From Sporomusa silvacetica DSM 10669 (GTDB taxonomy: Bacteria; Bacillota; Negativicutes; Sporomusales; Sporomusaceae), in contig NZ_LSLK01000066.1 in assembly GCF_002257705.1 (NCBI RefSeq), positions 1-13,128 of the forward strand: 13,128 nt of DNA. The letters run 5' to 3'. Shown one piece after another: positions 6,065-12,074 of this stretch (positions are counted from its first letter, which is position 1; the number at the start of each line of letters is the position of its first letter). The notes under the pieces are model-generated. The model searched no databases, was not told the DNA's origin, and saw nothing but the letters and a program-made list of their open reading frames with translations. A program made the position numbers and the translations under genes.

Positions 6065-7345
6065 ATGTCTGCTATCAAGGTAAAACTCCCCTACGGCCAA
6101 GAGGAAGTTGAAATTGTCGTACCAGAGCAAAACCTGGTTGGTGTGTATTCACCCAACGATGTGGCACCGGTTGCCAACTTGCCACAAGAAATTGTCCGTT
6201 GCCTTGAAAACCCTATTGGCACAAAGCCTCTTTGCGAGTTAGTAAAAGGGGTAAAAAACGTTGTCATCGTTGCTGATGATAATACTCGTTTAACACCTAC
6301 CGACCAAATAATCCCTGTACTTTTAAATGAAATGAATTCAGCTGGCATCAAAGATGACCAAATAACAATCATCATCGCTCTCGGAACTCACCGTTTTATG
6401 ACAGAGGAAGAGATTGCACTTAAATTCGGACAGGAAGTTGTAAAACGTGTTAAAATCAAAAATCATGATTTCAAAAACCCTGATGCGCTGGTAGATCTTG
6501 GAGTTACTGCTAACGGTACCAAGATACTGGTAAATAAAGAAGCTTATGAAGCCGATTTCAAGATTGGTGTTGGCAGCATTGTTCCGCATCATATTCCAGG
6601 ATTTGCAGGCGGTGCAAAAATAGTGCAGCCTGGTATATCAGGTGAAAAAACTACTGCTGAAACACATTTACTTAGCGTAAGAGCCCCTCGCTCTTATCTG
6701 GGTATCGAAGACAACCCGGTTCGCCAAGAGCTAAATATGATTGCCGACAAAATCGGCATGCACACTATATTCAATACCGTACTTAACCGGCGTGGAGAAG
6801 TAGTTGGCGCCTTCTTCGGCCATGTAAAAGAAGCCTTCACAGCTGGAGTCAAATTATCACGGGAAGTATATGCAGTCGAAATACCAGAAGCTGCCGACAT
6901 CGTTATATCCAGTTCTCATCCTTGCGATATTGAGTTCTGGCAAGCACATAAAACTCTTTATCCATCTGATTTGGCTGTCAAAGAAGGCGGCACCGTCATT
7001 ATTGCCACACCTTGTTATGAGGGTATAGCTGTTACTCATAGCGAGATGTCTGATATAACCTGTCACTCCTCTCAATGCCTGCGCCAGATGGTAGATAAAG
7101 GCGAAGTTCACGATGAAGTTGCTGCCGCCCTGGCAATCGCCTGGGCTCAGGTTAAAGAACGCGAGGATGTATATTTCGTCTCTAATGGTGTGACCGATGA
7201 AGACGTCCGCAAGCTTGGCTTTGTCCCTTTTCCCAGCGTTCAACAAGCCTTTGAGGCTGCATTGGCCAAGCATGGAGATGCTGCCAGAGTAACAGTACTA
7301 ACCCATGCTCCAGACATGTTACCCATCGTTCCAGGTAACCGCTGA
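6065..7345 (+). CDS. LarA-superfamily nickel-pincer racemase/epimerase, substrate unknown
   Basis: LarA enzymes invert the C2 carbon of 2-hydroxyacids with a nickel-pincer cofactor held by a lysine. This 426-residue protein has the complete catalytic set in nearly the same numbering as Lactiplantibacillus LarA: DDNTR with R75, GTHRF with H109, PHHIPGFAGGAK with H175 and K185. It has AAAGGAAG before its ATG and follows the dehydrogenase by 47 bases with no terminator between. No larB, larC or larE cofactor genes are in the window, so the cofactor must be made elsewhere. In this operon, epimerisation of a four-carbon acid at C2 (D-threonate to D-erythronate) is more likely than lactate racemisation. 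That is inference from context. The superfamily is known to include malate, phenyllactate and gluconate-type enzymes. Confidence 0.88.
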   Translation: MSAIKVKLPYGQEEVEIVVPEQNLVGVYSPNDVAPVANLPQEIVRCLENPIGTKPLCELVKGVKNVVIVADDNTRLTPTDQIIPVLLNEMNSAGIKDDQITIIIALGTHRFMTEEEIALKFGQEVVKRVKIKNHDFKNPDALVDLGVTANGTKILVNKEAYEADFKIGVGSIVPHHIPGFAGGAKIVQPGISGEKTTAETHLLSVRAPRSYLGIEDNPVRQELNMIADKIGMHTIFNTVLNRRGEVVGAFFGHVKEAFTAGVKLSREVYAVEIPEAADIVISSSHPCDIEFWQAHKTLYPSDLAVKEGGTVIIATPCYEGIAVTHSEMSDITCHSSQCLRQMVDKGEVHDEVAAALAIAWAQVKEREDVYFVSNGVTDEDVRKLGFVPFPSVQQAFEAALAKHGDAARVTVLTHAPDMLPIVPGNR

Positions 7346-7437
7346 TTATTTTTGCTTTCCATTATCTGGCTTGCGGAATGTGGTTAAAAAGTAGATGAAA
7401 GCCCATTTTATAAATAAAAAGAGTAAGATAGAATTAC

Positions 7438-7470
7438 AAAACCCAGGAAGAATAAGTCTTCCTGGGTTTT
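7438..7470. terminator. Strong Rho-independent terminator, probably bidirectional
   Basis: ACCCAGGAAGA (7441-7451) pairs perfectly with TCTTCCTGGGT (7457-7467) around a 5-base loop, flanked by AAA on the left and TTT on the right. It ends the sugar-acid operon on the plus strand and could also end the minus-strand gene that stops at 7503. Confidence 0.85.
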
Positions 7471-7502
7471 ATTCTACGCAAAGGGGAGGTTGTAATTCCT
7501 CT

Positions 7503-8075
7503 TTACTGGTTGCTATCACAATCAATCATACAAGCCTCGCAATCCGCTCCGCTACAACTACTACTACGGTCATAAGCTGGGCGCCTGGGTACCGGATAAC
7601 AAGCTGGTTTGGTTTCTATTGCTTGCAGTTTTTCAATATAGGGGCTCGGCAATCCATGTGCTGTTGCTCCTTGCAGTACCTGCGTCATATATTCTGAACT
7701 GGCAAGAGATGCGTTTCCCAACCGGCTTTTTAAATACATCATCGCCAGCCTGGTAGTGCTGTCGGTACCATGGACTTCCACCGGGTAGCGAAAATAAGCG
7801 CCGGTACCATCGATGCGAGCGTCTTCACAGTTGTCCAGTTCATCCCAGCTATAGTCGGTCAGACGATAAAGAACGCCCCATACTTCTGAATGTTTATCAG
7901 GCACAAGGGTTTCCATAGCGCTGTCCCAAACAGGGGAATATTCGAAGAAAGCTAGTTTGTAGCCAGGAAGTCGAGAAACTCCCACTATTTCCATCTCCGA
8001 ACACTTCAGTTTCATTTGGACTGGGTTGAGGTTAAGACCATAGGCAAAATAAAGAAGAGGTTGTTCCGTATGCAT
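7503..8075 (-). CDS. Gamma-glutamylcyclotransferase-fold (AIG2/GGCT-like) protein with Cys-rich tail
   Basis: This 190-residue cytoplasmic protein has the N-terminal signature YFAYGLNL (9-16), matching the YGSNL substrate loop of the GGCT/AIG2 fold but with Leu for Ser. The block EVWGVLYRLT and LDNCEDARIDG supply the family's beta strand and a Glu (E84) at the usual catalytic position. Enzymes of this fold cyclise gamma-glutamyl groups to 5-oxoproline or act on gamma-glutamylamines, but many members are uncharacterised. The last 20 residues carry four cysteines (174, 179, 182, 186), spaced C-x4-C-x2-C-x3-C, not normally part of the fold. The ATG has GAAAGGGG about 9 bases upstream. It is transcribed against the sugar-acid operon and is probably a single-gene unit. 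Substrate unknown. Confidence 0.75.
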   Translation of the reverse strand: MHTEQPLLYFAYGLNLNPVQMKLKCSEMEIVGVSRLPGYKLAFFEYSPVWDSAMETLVPDKHSEVWGVLYRLTDYSWDELDNCEDARIDGTGAYFRYPVEVHGTDSTTRLAMMYLKSRLGNASLASSEYMTQVLQGATAHGLPSPYIEKLQAIETKPACYPVPRRPAYDRSSSCSGADCEACMIDCDSNQ

Positions 8076-8150
8076 TTTAATGGGCCCCTTTCACTCTTAG
8101 TTTTATTGTATGAATCAACATGCAGCGGGGTTAATGCGTTCATATTGTTA

Positions 8151-8194
8151 AAAAAAAGCACAAGCAACAGAATCTAGCATCGTTGCTTGTGCTT
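8151..8194 (-). terminator. Minus-strand Rho-independent terminator with no obvious gene
   Basis: AAGCACAAGCAAC (8156-8168) and GTTGCTTGTGCTT (8182-8194) form a perfect 13-bp stem with a 13-base loop. On the minus strand it is followed by a run of T (plus-strand A 8151-8157). It would stop transcription coming from the right, yet 8195-8480 contains no minus-strand gene that I can support. Confidence 0.75.
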
Positions 8195-8468
8195 ACCGCC
8201 ATTATTAACGTTACTGAGTAATTTCAATCGAATTACAACTAAAATTTACCACATAACTCGTGCTAAGTCAAATAAAACTGCGTGGGGACAAGGAAGTGTT
8301 ACGAAAAATGGGTATTGCAAATTGATATTTTCGTAAATGGTACCAGTAATTTTGACTTGGTGAGTAGAACCAAGTTAAAGGGGCCAAGTCTAAGACCACA
8401 TAAGGTGAAATTGAAGGTAGAGGTAGCATAACTAAGTAATCTATGATACACTCATTATTAATTATTCT
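8195..8468. other. Gene-free stretch with small inverted repeats
   Basis: No convincing reading frame. It holds TTACGAAAA (8299-8307) paired with TTTTCGTAA (8328-8336), and GACTTGG (8354-8360) that can pair with CCAAGTC (8384-8390) or with CCAAGT just before it. It may encode a small minus-strand RNA ending at 8151, and should hold the regulator's promoter, but no clear -35/-10 pair was seen. Confidence 0.35.
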
Positions 8469-8551
8469 GGAGAGGCGGGGTCAAAACGCAACACGATAAA
8501 CAAAAGCAGACAATAGGAAATTACTCTATTTCTTCTGCTAAAAATGAATTT

Positions 8552-9157
8552 TTGATTGAGAGTAAACAAATACAGATAGTGGAAGGTGCGTTAAAACTTT
8601 TTTATGTCAGGGGTTTTCATCCGACTACTATCCGTGAGATTGCGGATGCATGCAATATGTCTATGGGGCAACTTTATCACTATATTTCTTCCAAGGATGA
8701 CGTATTGTATTTGGTACACCAGTACTTTCACAAGAAAGTATTTGAATTTATAAAAGCTCAAAATATTGAGCAATATAATACACCGGGTGAAAAACTTTTA
8801 AGTTTTATAAAAGCTAATATGACTTTCGCAAGCAAGAATAAAAAATTAATACAATTTATTTCAACTGAAACCAAATACCTAAAAAAGGATTATTTAAATA
8901 ATGTTTTAAAAATGGAACAAGAAACTACGATTGCTAGTTATCACAAAATGCTAGAAGATGTAAATAAAGAAACACCTATTAATACTGATTTAGAGATATT
9001 AGCAAGTATATTAACATATATAGTTGCATTTTTACCTTTAAAGAGTTGGACTGTAAAAGATAAATCTATAAATGATATTGATCGTTGCTTGTTTGATTTT
9101 ATACTTAACGGTTTAGGAAAATCTGTTCAGCAAGGAACTAATAAATTATTAGATTAA
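8552..9157 (+). CDS. TetR family regulator, FadR/acyl-CoA-responsive type
   Basis: This is a dimeric repressor of about 201 residues from the only canonical start (TTG 8552). The TetR_N helix-turn-helix is clear: LFYVRGFHPTTIREIADACN and then MSMGQLYHYISSKDDVLY, a pattern close to the FadR/YsiA group that responds to acyl-CoAs. The C-terminal ligand domain (about 75-190) is divergent and AT-rich. The TTG has no SD. The frame is open back to the stop at 8459-8461, and a good SD-like GGAGAGG lies at 8469-8475, so the true protein may begin near 8486 with an ACG, or at a lost start. The neighbouring acyl-CoA genes carry two matching palindromes that it may bind. Confidence 0.8.
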   Translation: MIESKQIQIVEGALKLFYVRGFHPTTIREIADACNMSMGQLYHYISSKDDVLYLVHQYFHKKVFEFIKAQNIEQYNTPGEKLLSFIKANMTFASKNKKLIQFISTETKYLKKDYLNNVLKMEQETTIASYHKMLEDVNKETPINTDLEILASILTYIVAFLPLKSWTVKDKSINDIDRCLFDFILNGLGKSVQQGTNKLLD

Positions 9158-9184
9158 ATTAAGGCTCAACGTCCGAAAATGTAA

Positions 9185-9477
9185 GAGGACAATTACAATA
9201 TAAGGACGCTAAGACACCCAGCTATCGGGATGTCTCGGATAATTGCCTGTGATGGAGAAAACGTCAGTTTCTGGTATAGAGATAATAAAGATGGTCAAGA
9301 CAAGAAAAAACTGTTAATGTGGACGAATTTATTGGATGGCTAGTCCAGGATATACCGGATGAAAACTTTAAACTCATACGGCATTATGGCATTTATGGTT
9401 GAAGAAGCTGGAGTATATGCAGAAAGATTCTAGGGAAGTGGCAGGAACTAATACTCAAAGCCAAAGGACCACATTAG
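9185..9477 (+). pseudogene. Remnant of an IS91-type (Y2) transposase, C-terminal part
   Basis: Frame one (9203-9310) reads RTLRHPAIGMSRI and then VSFWYRDNKDGQDKK. After an A-run at 9305-9310 the homology continues in another frame as TVNVDEFIGWLVQDIPD, then KLIRHYGIYG, a TGA at 9400-9402, and ICRKILGKWQE before a stop at 9477. RHPAI, FWY+D-KDG, VDEFI, and RHYGIY form the C-terminal block of IS91/IS801-family transposases. The fragment has at least one frameshift and one stop, and lacks the N-terminal zinc-binding and Y2 catalytic regions. It is dead, and separates the regulator from the promoter of the next gene. Confidence 0.7.
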
Positions 9478-9548
9478 CGGTTTTTCTTAACCAGAGAATT
9501 AATTCGTCACTATGCTAAAAAACTTTGTTAAGAAATACACAAATTTTC

Positions 9549-9577
9549 TTGACGCAGATTGGGGACTATGCTATTCT
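9549..9577 (+). promoter_or_regulatory. Promoter of the hydroxyacyl-CoA dehydrogenase gene
   Basis: TTGACG (9549-9554) and TATTCT (9572-9577) are 17 bases apart, with TGC before the -10 forming an extended -10 element. A closely similar arrangement occurs at 11972-12000. Confidence 0.7.
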
Positions 9578-9584
9578 AAATTTG

Positions 9585-9596
9585 GAACGAGCGTTC
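9585..9596. promoter_or_regulatory. Candidate TetR operator, GAACGAGCGTTC
   Basis: GAACG-AG-CGTTC is a perfect palindrome with a two-base centre, 7 bases after the -10 and thus on the start point, a classic repressor position. It recurs as GAATGAGCGTTC at 12011-12022. The local TetR/FadR-like protein is the obvious candidate binder. Confidence 0.6.
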
Positions 9597-9799
9597 TATC
9601 CATATCTAAATTTTCACAATATAAAAAACATTTAAAAATGTCTTCATCGCGATTATGGGGGTCTTTCGAAAAAGTCAAGTCCCCAATTTTAAAGCTTGAG
9701 ATTTAGTTGGAGGAAAAAAGCAAAAAGTCCAAGGCAACGCCTTGAACTATAAAGTCTCTTGACTTTCAAAAGCGTATTAATTATACGAGGAGGATTATC
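9597..9799 (+). other. Long leader of the dehydrogenase gene with two small hairpins
   Basis: About 200 bases separate the predicted start point from the ATG. CAAGGC-AAC-GCCTTG (9730-9744) and AAAGTC-TCTT-GACTTT (9751-9766) are adjacent perfect stems. TTGGAGGAAAA near 9708-9718 is SD-like but is followed by no start codon in a usable frame. The 64-codon frame crossing the promoter (9512-9706) is not believable as a gene. Confidence 0.4.
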
Positions 9800-10738
9800 A
9801 TGTTTAAAAATTGGAAAATATTAATTGTAGGTGCTGGTACTATGGGGAGTGGTATTGCACAATTATTTGCCAGCAAGGGTTTTCAAGTAATTCTTAGTGA
9901 TAAGTTTTCAGAACAACTTGTCCACGCAAAAGAAAGAATTAGTAACAACGTGGATAATTTGATCAAAGAGGGATTAGCAACTCAAAAAGAAGCCGAAAAA
10001 GCTAAAACATTAATCTCTTATGAAACAGATCTTACTAAATGTGCTTCTCAAGCAAATTTAGTGGTGGAAAGTATTTTTGAAAATGCTGACGCGAAGAGAG
10101 AAATTTTTTCACAACTTGATAAATTATGTACTTCAGATTGTATTTTCTGTAGTAACACCTCAGCTTCAAATATCTTTGAAATCGCTCAAGTATCACATCC
10201 TGAACGGTTAATAATTACTCACTTTTTCAATCCACCGGTTATCATGGGATTAGTAGAGGTAGTAATGGGGCCGAAGACTTCAGATGAGACTCTTGATAAA
10301 GTAAAAGCATTACTTATTCAGTTAGGCAAAGATCCAGCTGTAATTAAACAATACATTCCCGGCTTTATTGTTAATCGCATAGCAACGGCTATTACCAGGG
10401 AAGCCGGATATATGGTAACTGAGGGATGGACTACGGCTCAAGACATAGATAAAGCGATAAGAAATACGAGTGGTATTCGCTATGCTTTTGAGGGACCTAT
10501 GGCTTTGTATGACATAGTTGGTTGGGATTTGACAACATCGGTATCAAAGGATATTCATAAAACGTTATGTAATGATACCGAAGCCAATTCTTTGGGCAAA
10601 GAACTCGTTGCTAAAGGGGAGCTTGGGTTGAAATCAGGCAAAGGGGTATTTGACTATACCGGTGTAGATCCACAACAGTTTCTTAATGAAAGATCAGCTA
10701 AAATTATCAAGATGCTAAAAACTGTGAAAGAGCTATAA
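9800..10738 (+). CDS. 3-hydroxyacyl-CoA dehydrogenase (3-hydroxybutyryl-CoA type)
   Basis: It interconverts 3-hydroxyacyl-CoA and 3-oxoacyl-CoA with NAD(P) in the cytoplasm. The 312 residues are slightly longer than the roughly 280-290 of clostridial Hbd. The N-terminal Rossmann domain has VGAGTMGSG (10-18). The catalytic part has SNTSAS (118-123), then H141 in THFFNPP and E153 in LVEV, which form the His-Glu dyad. The C-terminal helical domain starts at PGFIVNRI. The SD GAGGAGG lies 6 bases before the ATG. An operator-bearing promoter precedes it, and it probably serves the step after hydration of a crotonyl-CoA-like intermediate made by the downstream dehydratase. Chain-length preference and NAD versus NADP use cannot be read from the sequence. 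Confidence 0.9.
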   Translation: MFKNWKILIVGAGTMGSGIAQLFASKGFQVILSDKFSEQLVHAKERISNNVDNLIKEGLATQKEAEKAKTLISYETDLTKCASQANLVVESIFENADAKREIFSQLDKLCTSDCIFCSNTSASNIFEIAQVSHPERLIITHFFNPPVIMGLVEVVMGPKTSDETLDKVKALLIQLGKDPAVIKQYIPGFIVNRIATAITREAGYMVTEGWTTAQDIDKAIRNTSGIRYAFEGPMALYDIVGWDLTTSVSKDIHKTLCNDTEANSLGKELVAKGELGLKSGKGVFDYTGVDPQQFLNERSAKIIKMLKTVKEL

Positions 10739-10897
10739 TGGTTTCGGAGTTGGTAAGCGTCTTTTTAGCTGGGACTAATCATAATAGCAGCAAATGAAAG
10801 TAAATAGATCATGGTGAATTGTCTCGGCTATTCCGTATTTTGCAGAAAAGAGAAATTATTCGGAGCTTTCCTGTAAATAACATGGGCTTTAAAAGGA
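10739..10897. other. Intergenic gap between dehydrogenase and phosphotriesterase-family genes
   Basis: This 159-base gap has no terminator, no copy of the GAAYGAGCGTTC palindrome and no convincing promoter, so cotranscription with the dehydrogenase is likely. Confidence 0.4.
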
Positions 10898-10898
10898 G
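10891..10898 (+). promoter_or_regulatory. SD sequence in conflict with the only canonical start
   Basis: AAAAGGAG overlaps the first base of GTG 10898. An in-frame ACG (10907) follows 8 bases later and would give MLEKLNTVTGPI as the N-terminus. No ATG, GTG or TTG is available there. Confidence 0.4.
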
Positions 10899-11884
10899 TG
10901 GTTAGGACGCTAGAAAAATTAAATACAGTTACGGGTCCGATTGCTGGGAATAAAGTAGGAAAAACTTTGATGCATGAGCACTTCGTATTTGGCTATCCTG
11001 GGTTTGAGGGAGATAAAACAGTTGGACCGTTTGACAGAAAAAAAGCGCTTGAAGTAAGTATAGCTGCTGCGGAACGGGCCAAAGCTTATGGTGTTCAGAC
11101 AATAGTAGATGCAACGCCAAATGAGTGCGGTAGGGATGTAAAAGTCTTAAAAGAAGTATCCGAAAAAACAGGGGTAAATATTGTCTGTGCTACAGGTTAC
11201 TATTTTGAAGGTGAAGGAGCAAGCGCATATTTTAAATTTCGCAATGCATTGGGGGATGGACTGAAAGAAATTTATGAGCTAATGTTTATGGAAGTTACTG
11301 AAGGGATAGACGATACGGGCATAAAAGCAGGAGTCATAAAGCTTGCCTCAAGCAAGAATGTTATTACAGATTATGAAAGGCTGTTTTTCAAAGCTGCTGC
11401 CAAGGTTCAGAAGGAAACTGGTGCTCACATTATTACTCATACCCAGGAAGGTACTATGGGCCAAGAGCAAGCAGAATTACTTATTTCGGAGGGGGCTGAT
11501 CCGAATAGAATTATGATTGGCCACATGTGCGGAAATACTGATATAAAATATGCTGCTAAAGTGCTAGAAAAGGGTGTATATATCGGTTTTGACAGGTTTG
11601 GGCTCGAAGGCTTTATCGGTTGTCCAACAGATGGAGAAAGGGAAGCTCTTGCAGTATCTTTACTTGCACTTGGTTATGAAGACAAAATCATGTTTTCTCA
11701 TGATACAGTCAATGTTATGTTAGGACGGACTGTAGTATTTCCGCCAGCACTTAGGGAGATTATGGCTAATCAACACATTGCAAGAATTTTTGAGGTTATC
11801 ATCCCTGATCTAAAGAAAATGGGTGTGACAGATGATCAGATCGAAAAGATAATGACCAAGAACCCTGAACATTTTTTCAGATGA
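10898..11884 (+). CDS. Phosphotriesterase-family metal-dependent hydrolase, possible lactonase
   Basis: This is a binuclear-metal amidohydrolase of 328 residues, the usual family length. All ligands are visible: H26-E-H28 (LMHEHF), K148 (GVIKLAS, the carbamylated lysine), H181 (ITHTQEG), H209 (IGHMCGN) and D269 (FSHDT). Members hydrolyse lactones, phosphotriesters or carboxylesters. Bacterial ones without organophosphate context are mostly lactonases. Next to a 4-hydroxybutyryl-CoA dehydratase-like gene, opening of a gamma-lactone to a 4-hydroxyacid is an attractive but unproven role. The GTG at 10898 overlaps its own SD (AAAAGGAG, 10891-10898), which is impossible spacing. The next in-frame codon at good distance is ACG at 10907, so the true start is uncertain. 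Confidence 0.82.
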   Translation: MVRTLEKLNTVTGPIAGNKVGKTLMHEHFVFGYPGFEGDKTVGPFDRKKALEVSIAAAERAKAYGVQTIVDATPNECGRDVKVLKEVSEKTGVNIVCATGYYFEGEGASAYFKFRNALGDGLKEIYELMFMEVTEGIDDTGIKAGVIKLASSKNVITDYERLFFKAAAKVQKETGAHIITHTQEGTMGQEQAELLISEGADPNRIMIGHMCGNTDIKYAAKVLEKGVYIGFDRFGLEGFIGCPTDGEREALAVSLLALGYEDKIMFSHDTVNVMLGRTVVFPPALREIMANQHIARIFEVIIPDLKKMGVTDDQIEKIMTKNPEHFFR

Positions 11885-11971
11885 GGGCTATAAGTTTTCA
11901 ATTTAATTAGGTAGGCCATTAGGGTTAGTAAATCTTATTTCGTTACTTTGTTATAAAATATATATAGTTTT

Positions 11972-12000
11972 TTGACGAAGATTTGTGGATATGCTATTCA
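11972..12000 (+). promoter_or_regulatory. Promoter of the 4-hydroxybutyryl-CoA dehydratase-like gene
   Basis: TTGACG (11972-11977) and TATTCA (11995-12000) are 17 bases apart with TGC before the -10, matching the promoter at 9549-9577. Confidence 0.65.
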
Positions 12001-12010
12001 AAAAAAAATA

Positions 12011-12022
12011 GAATGAGCGTTC
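12011..12022. promoter_or_regulatory. Candidate TetR operator, GAATGAGCGTTC
   Basis: This matches the palindrome at 9585-9596 with one change in the left arm, 10 bases after the -10. Flanking bases are also shared (CATCTATATC here, TATCCATATC there). Both sites are placed to block transcription start. Confidence 0.6.
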
Positions 12023-12074
12023 CATCTATATCAAAATTTTTTAAAAATATAAAATATTTAAGGGGGAATAAACA

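Larger units (their letters stand above)
11885..12074. other. Promoter region of the dehydratase gene
   Basis: There is no terminator after the phosphotriesterase-family gene. From about 11968 to 12056 the sequence aligns with 9545-9637, carrying over the -35, -10, palindrome and the AT-rich stretch after it, with different spacing in front of the palindrome. Confidence 0.6.

Noticed and set aside
7395..7697. 100-codon plus-strand frame
   Set aside because: It crosses the operon terminator and is antisense to the better supported GGCT-fold gene.
8299..8390. CRISPR-like or riboswitch-like array of short inverted repeats
   Set aside because: Only isolated 7-9 base arms, no regular spacing and no recognisable conserved motif.
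9512..9706. 64-codon frame upstream of the dehydrogenase
   Set aside because: It runs through the -35, -10 and operator of a clear promoter and has no SD.
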